From an uncultured Prevotella sp. (lineage in GTDB: Bacteria > Bacteroidota > Bacteroidia > Bacteroidales > Bacteroidaceae): DNA of 53,085 nt. Below the pieces are notes generated by a model. The model did no database searches and had not been told where the DNA came from. It worked only from the letters and a program-made list of their open reading frames with translations. The first letter of the stretch is position 1, and each line of letters opens with the position of its first letter. The position numbers and the translations under genes are program-made. The DNA lies in assembly GCA_937907705.1 (NCBI GenBank), contig CALCVP010000071.1, positions 1 through 53,085 on the forward strand, given 5' to 3'. Shown one piece after another: positions 26,501 through 36,077 of this stretch.

Positions 26501-27453
26501 TAGTTTACTACATTTTTTGGTGTACCTGATATGAAAGATTTTATATTGTCAACGGCAATATTCATCAATCTTGTTCGTGCTTCTAAGGTGGCCCAAGCTA
26601 TGTGTGGAGTGATGTAGGCATTGGGTTGTGCAAGCAGTGGATTATCTTTGTGTGGAGGTTCTTGACACATGACATCTGCACCATAGCCCCCTAATTGTCC
26701 TGATTGCAGTGCTGCTGCCACATCTGCTTCATTTACCAATTTACCTCTACCGGTATTGATAAGTATTGCGCCATGCTTCATCTTGCTAATGGTGTCAGCA
26801 TTAATCATTTCTTTATTTTTGTCTGTCAGCGGACAATGAAGGGTTAGTATATCACTTACGCCTAACAGACCTTGGAATGTGGTTTTCTGAATGCCTTCGG
26901 GCAGGTCTGCAGAGTTTTTGCTGGTGCAGGCATATACTTCCATGCCTAAGTTGCGTGCCACAATAGCCACTTTGTAGCCAATATTTCCCAATCCTACAAT
27001 GCCTATTGTGCGCGAAGCAAGTTCCCTGAGTGGCGTGTCCCAATAGCAGAAATCACTATTGTTGCTCCACTTTCCTTCACGGTTTTCTTTGGCATAATGT
27101 GCCACTCGGTTCGTAAAATTAAGAATATGGGCAAATGTCATCTGTACCACGCTGTTAGTACTGTAAGCAGGTATATTGGTAACAATTATGCCTTGCTCTT
27201 TTGCGGCATTTAAGTCAACTACATTATAACCTGTTGCCAATACTCCTATATACTTTAGTTGAGGCAATTGTTTTAGTATTTTAGCAGACATTTCCACTTT
27301 ATTGGTCAATACAATTTCTGCATTGTTACATCTTTCTATTATTTGTTTAGAATTTGTGCGTTCATATACGTTCAATTCACCTAACATCTCAAGGCCTTTC
27401 CAAGATAAATCTCCCGGATTGACACTGTAACCGTCTAAAACTACAATTTTCAT
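26500..27453 (-). CDS. D-2-hydroxyacid dehydrogenase (hydroxypyruvate/glycerate type)
   Basis: NAD(P)H-dependent cytosolic oxidoreductase of 317 aa. The Rossmann domain shows GIVGLGNIGYKVA (about 144-156). Catalytic residues are placed as in the family: Arg in NTGRGKLV, Glu in CQEPPHKDNPLL and His in ITPHIAWAT. Closest by look to bacterial glycerate/hydroxypyruvate reductases rather than SerA, since no ACT domain is present; substrate not certain. The start at 27453 is preferred over 27480 because AAGGAG lies just before it, one of the few clear Shine-Dalgarno sites in the window. Lies 89 bases after rarA. Confidence 0.9.
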   Translation of the reverse strand: MKIVVLDGYSVNPGDLSWKGLEMLGELNVYERTNSKQIIERCNNAEIVLTNKVEMSAKILKQLPQLKYIGVLATGYNVVDLNAAKEQGIIVTNIPAYSTNSVVQMTFAHILNFTNRVAHYAKENREGKWSNNSDFCYWDTPLRELASRTIGIVGLGNIGYKVAIVARNLGMEVYACTSKNSADLPEGIQKTTFQGLLGVSDILTLHCPLTDKNKEMINADTISKMKHGAILINTGRGKLVNEADVAAALQSGQLGGYGADVMCQEPPHKDNPLLAQPNAYITPHIAWATLEARTRLMNIAVDNIKSFISGTPKNVVN

Positions 27454-27542
27454 TTTTCTCCTTATTGTTTTTATCATCATTAATTATTGACCAAGTATCT
27501 ATTTTCGCATAACTTTTAGTCAATTTAAAACATCTATTATTG

Positions 27543-28823
27543 CTATTCTTTCTCTTTAAATCTGTCTCCCCAAAAGTGTAGCATGCGTTGGTAGCTTTTT
27601 TCTTCCATTGGTGAGTGTTGTGCATGCCATAGGCGAGTATCTTTTATATTGTCTGGCAAGTATTGTTGCTTAACAAAATGTTCAGGATAATCATGAGCAT
27701 ATTTGTATCCATCATGATAGCCCAAATCAGCCATTAACTTAGTAGGGGCATTACGCAAGTGAAGTGGAACAGGTAGGTTACCTGTCCGTTTTACTAATGC
27801 CAACGCATCGTTGATGCTATTATAGGCAGAGTTACTTTTGGCACTCGTTGCTAAGTAGACTGTAGCTTCAGCTAATGCGATGCGTCCTTCAGGCCATCCT
27901 ATTTTTGCTACCGCATCAAAAGCTGCATTAGCCAAAAGCAACGCATTAGGGTTTGCCAAGCCGATATCTTCAGATGCGCTGATGACCAGACGTCGAGCTA
28001 TAAACTTAGGGTCTTCACCTCCTTCTATCATGCGGGCTAGCCAATACACGGCAGCGTCAGGGTCAGAACCTCGTATGCTCTTGATAAAGGCAGAAATAAT
28101 ATCGTAATGCATTTCTCCGTCCTTGTCGTATGCCAATGGATTTTGCTGCAAGCAATTGACAACGACATTGTCTGTGATGACCACCTTTGAGTCTTGAATA
28201 GAATCTGTTACCAATTCCAATATATTCAGTAGCTTACGGGCATCGCCACCACTATAACGTAATATGGCAGCTGTTTCTTTTAATTCTATTGTTCGCTTTT
28301 TCAGTTCTATATCTTTTGTTATAGCTCTATCTAATAAGGTAAGCAAGTCATTCTTGTCAAGAGATTTCAATACATACAATTGGCATCGCGACAGTAACGG
28401 GCGTATTACCTCAAATGAAGGATTTTCTGTGGTGGCTCCGATAAGTGTTACAATGCCTTGTTCTACTGCTCCTAACAGCGAGTCTTGTTGACTTTTGCTG
28501 AAGCGATGTATTTCGTCAATAAAAAGAATAGGATTACCTTGGTTGAAGAATGTACTGTTTTTGGCACGGTCTATGACATCTCTTACTTCCTTTACACCAC
28601 TGGTAACAGCACTTAGCGTATAAAATGGTACTTTAAGATAGTTGGCTATAATCAGTGCCAATGTGGTTTTTCCTACTCCTGGAGGCCCCCATAATATGAA
28701 AGAAGGAACTTTTCCTGCTTCTATCATTTTTCTGAGGGGAGCATTTTTGCCTATAATATGTTCTTGGCCTATATAATCATCAAGTGAGGTAGGCCTCATT
28801 CTTTCTGCTAATGGTTTTGTCAT
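27543..28823 (-). CDS. rarA: Replication-associated recombination protein A (AAA+ ATPase)
   Basis: RarA/MgsA, clamp-loader-like ATPase acting at stalled replication forks. The 426 aa include Walker A GPPGVGKTT (about 45-53), Walker B/DEAH-like FIDEIHRFSK, sensor 1 GATTENPSFEV and the arginine-finger region LLSRCQL, then the C-terminal tetramerisation part (MIEGGEDPKFIARRLVISA, HLRNAPTKLM). Normal length. First gene of an apparent three-gene minus-strand operon. Confidence 0.95.
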   Translation of the reverse strand: MTKPLAERMRPTSLDDYIGQEHIIGKNAPLRKMIEAGKVPSFILWGPPGVGKTTLALIIANYLKVPFYTLSAVTSGVKEVRDVIDRAKNSTFFNQGNPILFIDEIHRFSKSQQDSLLGAVEQGIVTLIGATTENPSFEVIRPLLSRCQLYVLKSLDKNDLLTLLDRAITKDIELKKRTIELKETAAILRYSGGDARKLLNILELVTDSIQDSKVVITDNVVVNCLQQNPLAYDKDGEMHYDIISAFIKSIRGSDPDAAVYWLARMIEGGEDPKFIARRLVISASEDIGLANPNALLLANAAFDAVAKIGWPEGRIALAEATVYLATSAKSNSAYNSINDALALVKRTGNLPVPLHLRNAPTKLMADLGYHDGYKYAHDYPEHFVKQQYLPDNIKDTRLWHAQHSPMEEKSYQRMLHFWGDRFKEKE

Positions 28824-28912
28824 AATTATAATACAGGCGGATTTTAGAATTTTACCACCAAGACATAATGAGTAGTCATTTTCAGTGGCTTGTATGAGTT
28901 GTTCTTTTTATA

Positions 28913-29006
28913 CAAAGGTAGAGAAAACCTGTTGCACTATGCTAAGCTATACGAGCATACTACCCAATTTTATACAAAGGTAGCCAAAAAGCATAATACG
29001 TGCAAA
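28913..29006 (-). promoter_or_regulatory. rarA promoters (two)
   Basis: On the minus strand the distal one is TTTG (29006-29003), 20 bases, TACCTTTG (28982-28975), a full consensus match. A second TACCTTTG lies at 28920-28913 without a good -33 box. Confidence 0.7.
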
Positions 29007-29093
29007 TTTTCAATATTAAAGTTTTATTTCAATACTAAGGACGGCAGTGGATAGAAGCATAGTCTTTCTATTGTTTCAAAATGCAGAAAAACA

Positions 29094-29132
29094 AAAACAG
29101 GAAGAAAACTTATATCGTTTTCCTCCTGTTTT
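29094..29132 (-). terminator. nqr operon terminator
   Basis: AAAACAGGAAGAAAAC (29094-29109) pairs with GTTTTCCTCCTGTTTT (29117-29132) with one mismatch; on the minus strand TTGTTTTTC follows. Confidence 0.75.
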
Positions 29133-29189
29133 GCTTTTGTTCAAACGGCGTTTTAATGCCATTCTTATGGAATTAGAATGTTATTGTAA

Positions 29190-30464
29190 TTATCCGAAAT
29201 TGTCGTACATAATAGAATCAGAGTCTACTCCCAAACTATCCAACATATTTACTACCGCTTTGCTCATTGGACCAGGACCACACATGTAGTATTCAATATC
29301 TTCAGGTGATTCTACATCTTTTAGATAGGTATCATACATCACTTGATGTACAAAGCCCGCAGTATATTTAACGCCTAATTTATCAGCTTCAGGATCCGGC
29401 CTGTCTAACGCCAAGTGGAAATGGAAGTTAGCATAGTCTTTTTCCAAATCCAAGAAGTCTTGGAGATAAAAGACTTCTGATAACGAACGAGCGCCATAGA
29501 AATAGTGCATCTCTCTGTCTCTGACATGCAAAGTTCTTGTCATATGCATAATTTGCGAACGCAAAGGAGCCATGCCTGCGCCACCTCCAATCCATATCAT
29601 TTCTTTCTTGCTGTCAAATATAGGATGGAAATCACCGTAAGGACCGCTCATGACAACCTTGTCGCCAGGCTTTCTGCTGAAGATGTACGAAGAAGCAATA
29701 CCTGTCGGTACATCTTGGAAGCCTACCTGTGGTCTTGGTTTGAATGGAGGAGTGGCAATTCTCACTGTAAGCATGATTCTATCACCCTCAGCAGGATAGT
29801 TGGCCATGGAGTAAGCTCTGACAGTAGGAGTAGAGTTATGGGCTTTTACAGAGAAGATATTGAATTTTTCCCATATTGGCAAGAATTTGTCGCCAATGAG
29901 CGATTTGTCAAAATCTTTATCGTAATCGATACAGTCATATGCAGGTATCTTAATTTGCGCATAAGATCCCGGTATGAAGTCCATGTGTTCGCCTGGAGGC
30001 AATTGTACGATAAATTCTTTGATAAAAGAGCTTACATTTTTATTACTGATAACAGTACATTCCCATTCTTTTACTCCTAATATGCTTTCAGGTATTTTAA
30101 TTTTTAAATCACCTTTTACCTTGCATTGGCATCCCAATCGCCAATGAGCTTTGATTTGCTTGCGTGTAAAGTGAGGGCGCTCGGAGTCAAGAATTTCACC
30201 ACCGCCTTCAAGCACTTGCACTTTGCATTGACCACAACTTGATTTGCCGCCACAAGCTGAAGGTAAATAAATACCGTTCTGATTTAAAGTACTCATTAGA
30301 GAAGCACCTTGAGGAACGTTTAGTTTTGTGTCTTCGTTAATGGTGATGGTAACGTTTCCACTCGGTGACAAATATTTTTTTGCTATTAGCAATATAATCA
30401 CTAACAGTAAGATAATGACAAGGAATACTCCTATGCTTGCTATAATAAACGATATCTTAATCAT
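29190..30464 (-). CDS. nqrF: Na+-NQR subunit F
   Basis: NADH-oxidising entry subunit of the Na+-translocating NADH:quinone reductase. An N-terminal membrane anchor (about 5-28) is followed by a [2Fe-2S] ferredoxin domain with cysteines in SACGGKSSCGQC and LGCQC (about 69-111), then an FAD domain (RAYSMANYP) and an NADH domain (WIGGGAGMAPLRSQI, YMCGPGPM). The 424 aa are slightly longer than the Vibrio protein (about 408). Last gene of nqrABCDEF, 12 bases after nqrE, followed by a terminator. Confidence 0.96.
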   Translation of the reverse strand: MIKISFIIASIGVFLVIILLLVIILLIAKKYLSPSGNVTITINEDTKLNVPQGASLMSTLNQNGIYLPSACGGKSSCGQCKVQVLEGGGEILDSERPHFTRKQIKAHWRLGCQCKVKGDLKIKIPESILGVKEWECTVISNKNVSSFIKEFIVQLPPGEHMDFIPGSYAQIKIPAYDCIDYDKDFDKSLIGDKFLPIWEKFNIFSVKAHNSTPTVRAYSMANYPAEGDRIMLTVRIATPPFKPRPQVGFQDVPTGIASSYIFSRKPGDKVVMSGPYGDFHPIFDSKKEMIWIGGGAGMAPLRSQIMHMTRTLHVRDREMHYFYGARSLSEVFYLQDFLDLEKDYANFHFHLALDRPDPEADKLGVKYTAGFVHQVMYDTYLKDVESPEDIEYYMCGPGPMSKAVVNMLDSLGVDSDSIMYDNFG

Positions 30465-30476
30465 GTCTTTTCTATT

Positions 30477-31103
30477 TTAAATTTTTAGACCAGAGAAGCA
30501 CATCATGGCCATGGCCATTAAACCGACAGTAATAAAAGTTATGCCAAGACCTTGTAAAGGCTTTGGTACATCGCAATATTGCATCTTTTCTCTGATTGCT
30601 CCCATTGATACGATAGCCAATGTCCAACCTATACCGCTTCCTAATGCATAGGTAATAGCGTCAAAGATATTCCCGATATATTGTGTATTGGCCGGATCCA
30701 AGTTGACACGCTGCTGCATGAAAAGTGAAGCACCCATGATGGCACAGTTTACTGCAATGAGTGGTAAGAATATGCCTAATGATGCATACAGTGATGGAGA
30801 GAATTTTTCAACAGCCATTTCTACCAATTGGGTGATGCCTGCAATGATAGCGATAAACAGGATAAAGCTGAGATAAGATAAATCAACACCGTCTAACAAA
30901 CAGTTTGGACCTAAAACGAATTTCTGCAAAAAATAGTCAACAGGCACCGTTATCAATAATACGAAAGTAACAGCAAGTCCTAAACCCAATGAGGTTTTTA
31001 CATTCTTGGATACGGCAAGGAATGAACACATGCCAAGAAAGAATGCAAAAATCATATTATCAACAAATATTGATCTGAAAAATAAACTTATAATATGTTC
31101 CAT
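30477..31103 (-). CDS. nqrE: Na+-NQR subunit E
   Basis: Integral membrane subunit, 208 aa with about six helices, paralogous to NqrD. Marks include DNMIFAFFLGMCSFLAVSKN near residue 15 (with the conserved Cys thought to ligate the membrane iron centre) and AVNCAIMGASLFMQQR (second conserved Cys). Order and spacing in the operon are standard; the 66-base gap after nqrD is the largest within it. Confidence 0.95.
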   Translation of the reverse strand: MEHIISLFFRSIFVDNMIFAFFLGMCSFLAVSKNVKTSLGLGLAVTFVLLITVPVDYFLQKFVLGPNCLLDGVDLSYLSFILFIAIIAGITQLVEMAVEKFSPSLYASLGIFLPLIAVNCAIMGASLFMQQRVNLDPANTQYIGNIFDAITYALGSGIGWTLAIVSMGAIREKMQYCDVPKPLQGLGITFITVGLMAMAMMCFSGLKI

Positions 31104-31169
31104 ATTTGTGTCTTGATTGATAAGAAGATTTCTCTTTCATTAAAGAATGAGTTGAATCAGTATAAATAA

Positions 31170-31793
31170 CTATTTCTTTGTAAAATAAGCCCGATGTATC
31201 CAGATTACACATCCCAATAATATCAATGCCATGGCAGGCATGGTCATCATACCGTTGTTAACATATCCGGCATCGTAGAAGCCCTGTGGAATGATTTGGA
31301 AATTCAGAAGCGAGCCACGACCGAAAAACTCTCTGAAAGCACCGACTACAACAAGAATAAGTGCATAACCCAATCCGTTGGACAAACCGTCAATGAAGCT
31401 TGGCAATGGCTTGTTCATCATGGCAAATGCTTCCAATCGGCCCATTAAGATACAATTGGTAATGATTAGACCTACGTATACTGAAAGTTGAACGCTAACA
31501 TCGTAGACAAAGGCTTTGAGTATTTGGCTGACAATTGTTACCAATGCAGCAACAACAACCAATTGAACGATGATACGTATTCTGTTAGGAATGGTTTTTC
31601 TTATGATGGAAATGATAAGATTAGAAAACGCCGTAATAATGGCTACAGCCAGTCCCATGACGATAGAAGGCTTTAACTGTGAGGTAACGGCAAGTGCAGA
31701 GCAGATACCAAGAACCTGAACCAAAATAGGATTATCTGAACTTAACGGTGTAATAAAGACCTTTTTATTCTCTTCAGACAATAATTTACTCAT
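31170..31793 (-). CDS. nqrD: Na+-NQR subunit D
   Basis: Integral membrane subunit of 207 aa with about six helices. The motif LVQVLGICSALAVTSQL and the later IITNCILMGRLEAFAM hold the two conserved cysteines matched by those of NqrE. Ends GCVIWIHRAYFTKK. Standard position between nqrC and nqrE. Confidence 0.95.
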   Translation of the reverse strand: MSKLLSEENKKVFITPLSSDNPILVQVLGICSALAVTSQLKPSIVMGLAVAIITAFSNLIISIIRKTIPNRIRIIVQLVVVAALVTIVSQILKAFVYDVSVQLSVYVGLIITNCILMGRLEAFAMMNKPLPSFIDGLSNGLGYALILVVVGAFREFFGRGSLLNFQIIPQGFYDAGYVNNGMMTMPAMALILLGCVIWIHRAYFTKK

Positions 31794-31811
31794 ATTTATA
31801 ACCTCCTCTTT

Positions 31812-32531
31812 TTACTTGTCATTTAAAAATTTAAGATATTTTCCTAAACATTCCTGAAGCATTTCGCTTACGCCATTTGATGTTAAAGTAGCTCCGGTAA
31901 CTGCATCGCATTGAACGGTAGGATTTTTGACATCGCTCTTTTTGACTACTTGTAAAGCAATGTGTGACGGGTCGTTAGGAAGCATGATTTTCTTGCCTAT
32001 AAATTGGTCTTGCCATGCTTTGTTGTCTTTTATTTCTGCGCCAAGACCTGCTGTTTCGCTTTCATGGTTAAAGTAGGCTCCGTAAATGGTATTTTTGTCA
32101 TCGTTGATAGCTATGTATCCACTGATAGGTCCCCAAAGCCCCATACCATATACCGGAATGACATATTTTGTCTTGCCATCTACATTGCAAATGTATAAGG
32201 CTAACTTTCCTTGTTTGGCATCTGCACTGTTCAGCTTGAAGCCTGTAGCCTCGCCACCTTTACTGCCTTCAGCAACGATTTTGTTGCTATCGTCAATAAC
32301 ATTGTCTTTTATAATGTATGTTGAATACAATTCAGATGCTTTTGTATCATCCAAATCTCTTAAATTAAGTGCTGCTAATATCTGTTTTTTCTTGTCAAGC
32401 GCCACATTGTTTTCTTGCCGTTGCTTCAATATACTTGAAACAAAAGCCAATAAAAAGGCAACAATAATGACAATGACAGCTGCATACACGATTGTGTATG
32501 AATTTGCATTCGTATTAAGTTTCTTGTTCAT
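31812..32531 (-). CDS. nqrC: Na+-NQR subunit C
   Basis: Subunit with a covalently bound FMN. One N-terminal helix (about 12-33: YTIVYAAVIVIIVAFLLAFV) and a periplasmic domain. Near the C terminus DAVTGATLTSNGV holds the flavinylation motif (S/T)GAT, with FMN on the Thr. From 32531 it has 239 aa. A start at 32549 is also possible (245 aa, two bases after the nqrB stop); 32531 was chosen because the distance from Met to the membrane helix then fits the family. The frame open to 32606 is not used. Confidence 0.92.
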   Translation of the reverse strand: MNKKLNTNANSYTIVYAAVIVIIVAFLLAFVSSILKQRQENNVALDKKKQILAALNLRDLDDTKASELYSTYIIKDNVIDDSNKIVAEGSKGGEATGFKLNSADAKQGKLALYICNVDGKTKYVIPVYGMGLWGPISGYIAINDDKNTIYGAYFNHESETAGLGAEIKDNKAWQDQFIGKKIMLPNDPSHIALQVVKKSDVKNPTVQCDAVTGATLTSNGVSEMLQECLGKYLKFLNDK

Positions 32532-32551
32532 AACGTTTCTACTTTTCATGA

Positions 32552-33706
32552 TTAATGATTCAATGAACGTTTTAATCTTTTGGAGATATTGTGCTGTACG
32601 ACACAATAGTCGATTAATGGAGCAAACATGTTCATTAATAAAATAGCTAACATCATTCCTTCTGGGTAACCGGGATTCAAGACTCTGATAACGATAGCCA
32701 TGACGCCAATCAAGAATCCGTATATATATTTGCCCTTTTCAGTGCGGGCAGATGTTACAGGATCTGTTGCCATGAAGACAGTACCGAAGCAGAAGCCTCC
32801 CAACACGATGTGTTCATACCATGGAATAGGTGTAGAGCCCGTGCTTTGGAACAAGAGTGCAGTAAGGATGCCTCCTACGAATACACTAAGCATCGTTTTC
32901 CAGCTTGCAATGCCTGTAAATAGAAGAATGACAGCACCTATACCTATTGCTATTACACTCGTTTCGCCGACAGAACCAGGTATAAGGCCTATAATCATGT
33001 CTGTCAAACTGTAATCAATATGCTGCTGTGTAGCCACAAGTGCCAAAGGTGTAGCTTGCGTAAATGTATCTGGCAGTACGTTTCCTAATCCAAAAACAGT
33101 GTCTTTGGCAATCCATACACTATCGCCACTCATTTTGGTAGGATAGGAGAAAAACAAAAAGGCGCGGGCAGCTAAAGCCACGTTGAATAGATTCATGCCT
33201 GTTCCGCCAAAAATCTCTTTCACAAAAATGACAGAGAATGCTACGGCAAGTGCCAGCATCCATAAAGGGCAACTTACCGGCAATATCATAGGAATGATAA
33301 TGCCGCTTACAAGGTAGCCTTCCTGTATTTCTTCGCCTTTTATTTGTGCCCATGCAAATTCAATGCCTAAGCCTACTATATAGCTTACCAATAATTTTGG
33401 AAGCATTTGCAAAAAGCCGTAAAGGAAAAGTTCAAGGCAGTTGGCATTTGCCAATTGATTGGCTGCTGCGTAATTTTGATATCCAATGTTATACATGCCA
33501 AATATCAAGGCAGGCAGCAATGCGATGACAACAATACTCATAATGCGCTTGGAATCGATGGCATCATGTATGTTTGTTCCGCTTTTAGAAGTGCTGTTAG
33601 GTACGTATAAAAAAGTTTCAAAACCTTCAAAAACACTTTTCAAGTAATGTAATTTCCCTCCTTCTTCAAAGTTGGGTCTTATTTTATCTATATATTCTTT
33701 AAGCAT
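32552..33706 (-). CDS. nqrB: Na+-NQR subunit B
   Basis: Main membrane subunit and likely Na+ channel, 384 aa with about nine to ten helices. DTFTQATPLAL contains the Thr to which FMN is bound (SxAT-type motif). IPMILPVSCPLWMLALAVAF and FGGTGMNLFNVALAARAF are typical of NqrB/RnfD proteins. Starts 14 bases after nqrA. Confidence 0.95.
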   Translation of the reverse strand: MLKEYIDKIRPNFEEGGKLHYLKSVFEGFETFLYVPNSTSKSGTNIHDAIDSKRIMSIVVIALLPALIFGMYNIGYQNYAAANQLANANCLELFLYGFLQMLPKLLVSYIVGLGIEFAWAQIKGEEIQEGYLVSGIIIPMILPVSCPLWMLALAVAFSVIFVKEIFGGTGMNLFNVALAARAFLFFSYPTKMSGDSVWIAKDTVFGLGNVLPDTFTQATPLALVATQQHIDYSLTDMIIGLIPGSVGETSVIAIGIGAVILLFTGIASWKTMLSVFVGGILTALLFQSTGSTPIPWYEHIVLGGFCFGTVFMATDPVTSARTEKGKYIYGFLIGVMAIVIRVLNPGYPEGMMLAILLMNMFAPLIDYCVVQHNISKRLKRSLNH

Positions 33707-33720
33707 GTGTGTATCGGTAT

Positions 33721-35073
33721 TTAAGCGTTTTCTTTTCTTAGCATGTCCAATCCTGCCCTTACTATTGACTGTAATTCAAGTTTGGACGAGTCTACAAATT
33801 CGGCCAAGGCAAAATCTTCTGGCGAAACTTCATATATACCTAAAGCTTCCATCTTGTCAATATCACCTACAATGATTGCTTTTATAAGATATTCGGCATA
33901 GATATCCATAGGAATTACTTTGTCGTATTCGCCACTCATAATCATGTGTCTCCTGCCGCCTTTGATGCGCGCATCCAATACATAGTCTTTCTTAGGCAGT
34001 AACCAGCTGAAATAACTATGGCTAACAGAAAATTGATTTAATCTTGGAAGTATCCAGCCCAACAGTTCATTGGCGTTGTTGCCTTCAGGAATAATCGTTA
34101 TTTCTGATGCTCTGCTGTCCACATAATCGGTTAAAGCTGCTTTGCAGCCCGTTAGCACGTTGCCATTGACAATGCGCAAGTCTTTGTTTTCAAGAAGTCT
34201 GTCTTGCAGCAGGGTAGACAGTTGCTCGCCAATAATTGTTTCGATATAGCAGGGATCTTTTACTTCGCTTCCTACGATAGCTATTTTCCTGCGCAAGTCA
34301 ACTTTTCCTGTATTCAGCAATCTACCTATAAACAGAACTGTTGTAGGGTCTACGGTCCATACTGTTTCACCTTTGTTGACGGGAGATATATGGTTTACTT
34401 GTACGCCAACATTTCCGGCAGGGCATGGACCGTCAAAGATATTGATATCTACATTAGAGATATCTTGAAACTGTTGTAACTTATTCTGATTAGGGCCAAT
34501 GCCCAGATATGTTTTTGCTATTTTGGCCAAAGCAGTAAGACCAGTCTTAAAATGAGCTTCTTGTCCTTCTATCTCATATTCAAAATTTGCAGCCAATGGT
34601 TTGTCTCTTAGCGCACTGACAAAGATGGCTTTAGGCTTGGTGTCAGGTGTGGTGGAAATGGCATAAGGCAGTTGGTTGATATAGCCAAACAGACCGGCAC
34701 TACACAGTAACTTGATTATTTCATCTGCTGAGAGCTTGGAAACATCAGCCACACCGAAATCAACATACTCTTGGGTGTCGTCTGGCGTAACCACTACTCT
34801 TAATACCTTTCGTCTGTTTCCTCTTACAACGTCAGAAACAACTCCACTTACAGGCGAAGAGAAAATTACTTCAGGACATAACTTGTTTACAAATAAGGCA
34901 TCGCCGGCTTTTACTTTGTCGCCCACATGCACCATTACTTTGGGCGTGATACCTGGAAATGAATCGGGAAGCAATGCCACCTCTTTCGATAGCGCAACGT
35001 GTTCGCATCGTAAAGCGGCTTGGCCTTTTAAGGCTATATTTAATCCCTTACGCAATTTAAAAACTTTTGTCAT
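33721..35073 (-). CDS. nqrA: Na+-NQR subunit A
   Basis: Soluble, membrane-associated subunit, first gene of the operon. The 450 aa begin MTKVFKLRKGLNIALKGQA and include HVGDKVKAGDALFVNK (a lipoyl-like hammerhead fold), the GGPCPAGNVG-like stretch FDGPCPAGNVGVQVNHI and INKGETVWT-like HISPVNKGETVW. The protein is slightly shorter or equal in length to other NqrA. All six subunits follow with small gaps, so the complex is complete. Confidence 0.95.
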   Translation of the reverse strand: MTKVFKLRKGLNIALKGQAALRCEHVALSKEVALLPDSFPGITPKVMVHVGDKVKAGDALFVNKLCPEVIFSSPVSGVVSDVVRGNRRKVLRVVVTPDDTQEYVDFGVADVSKLSADEIIKLLCSAGLFGYINQLPYAISTTPDTKPKAIFVSALRDKPLAANFEYEIEGQEAHFKTGLTALAKIAKTYLGIGPNQNKLQQFQDISNVDINIFDGPCPAGNVGVQVNHISPVNKGETVWTVDPTTVLFIGRLLNTGKVDLRRKIAIVGSEVKDPCYIETIIGEQLSTLLQDRLLENKDLRIVNGNVLTGCKAALTDYVDSRASEITIIPEGNNANELLGWILPRLNQFSVSHSYFSWLLPKKDYVLDARIKGGRRHMIMSGEYDKVIPMDIYAEYLIKAIIVGDIDKMEALGIYEVSPEDFALAEFVDSSKLELQSIVRAGLDMLRKENA

Positions 35074-35183
35074 AGTCTAAAAACTTTTCAATATGACTTA
35101 TAAATATATTTTTGTAATGAATAGAAAAACATTTAATAAAAAGAACACTGCAATAGTGCTAAAGATAGAAAATCTTTTTGTTG

Positions 35184-35191
35184 CAAATATA
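35184..35191 (-). promoter_or_regulatory. -7 element for nqrA-F
   Basis: TATATTTG on the minus strand fits TAnnTTTG, about 110 bases before the nqrA start. The nearest TTTG upstream is only 13 bases away, so the -33 box is not convincing. Confidence 0.45.
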
Positions 35192-35275
35192 CATAATATT
35201 TGGTCAAAAGACATAAAAAATGTTATAAAGGTTGAGAAAAATAGTGTTATTTAATCTTTTTGTAAAAAGAATAAA

Positions 35276-35303
35276 TATATTTGAAACCGCTTTTGCAAAG
35301 CGG
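35276..35303 (+). promoter_or_regulatory. -7 element and hairpin before the alkylation repair gene
   Basis: TATATTTG at 35276-35283 fits the -7 consensus, and CCGCTTT-TGC-AAAGCGG (35287-35303) forms a small hairpin at the expected start of the transcript. Confidence 0.4.
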
Positions 35304-35327
35304 AGCTAACAATATAACTCAAATTTT

Positions 35328-36077
35328 ATGGTAACAGCTAATGATATTATACAGACAATGTATGCCATGAAGAATGAGCAGCAAAGTATTCATCTGATGC
35401 GGTTTTTCAAGACAGCAAAAGGACAATATGGTGAAGGCGACCGCTTTCTTGGTATCAAAGTGCCTTTAACACGTGCTGTAGTCAGAGAGGCAAAGTGTCA
35501 AGTACCTCTGTCGGAAGTAGAAAAACTGTTGTATTCTGAGTGGCACGAAATAAGGCTTTGCGGCTTTTTGATTCTTGTTGATGAAATGAAAGCGGTTTTG
35601 CCGGCAGCGAAGAGAGCCGGTAATCCGTTACGCCGGTGTGAGATTAAAGATTTCTATTTGCGACATGTCCGGCAAGCCAATAACTGGGATTTGGTAGACT
35701 TGTCGTGTCCTGGCATACTCGGTGCATGGCTACTCTGTATAGATGGCGATGGACAGTTGCCACAGCGGCAAGTCTTAGATTATTTGGCTGTAAGCAAAAA
35801 TCTTTGGGAACAGCGTATAGCCATTGTATCAACACTTGCTCTTATACGTGCAAATCAATATGCAGATACCTTCAGAATAGCCACTCTATTGCTGGCAAAC
35901 CAGCATGATCTTATCCATAAGGCTGTTGGTTGGATGCTTCGTGAGGTAGGAAAGCGAGATATGAATGCCTTGCGCACTTATCTGACTGCACATGTTCATG
36001 AATTGCCACGCACTTCTTTACGTTATGCTATTGAGCGTATGGATACTATTGAGCGTAGAGCATGGATGCAGTTATAA
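35328..36077 (+). CDS. DNA alkylation repair protein (AlkD-like)
   Basis: HEAT-like-repeat DNA glycosylase family that excises alkylated bases. The 249 aa are mostly helical repeats. The signature NNWDLVDLSCPGILG (about 126-140) holds the Trp and the catalytic Asp of AlkD, and VGWMLREVGKRD (about 200-211) carries the second conserved Trp and Arg. Typical length (AlkD of Bacillus is 237 aa). Stands alone; its stop codon TAA is also the first bases of a dispersed repeat. Confidence 0.9.
   Translation: MVTANDIIQTMYAMKNEQQSIHLMRFFKTAKGQYGEGDRFLGIKVPLTRAVVREAKCQVPLSEVEKLLYSEWHEIRLCGFLILVDEMKAVLPAAKRAGNPLRRCEIKDFYLRHVRQANNWDLVDLSCPGILGAWLLCIDGDGQLPQRQVLDYLAVSKNLWEQRIAIVSTLALIRANQYADTFRIATLLLANQHDLIHKAVGWMLREVGKRDMNALRTYLTAHVHELPRTSLRYAIERMDTIERRAWMQL

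Larger units (their letters stand above)
28824..29189. other. Gap between rarA and nqrF
   Basis: No gene seen. Holds the rarA promoter signals (28913-29006) and the nqr operon terminator (29094-29132), listed separately. TACAAAGGTA occurs twice, 62 bases apart, suggesting two rarA start points. Confidence 0.6.
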
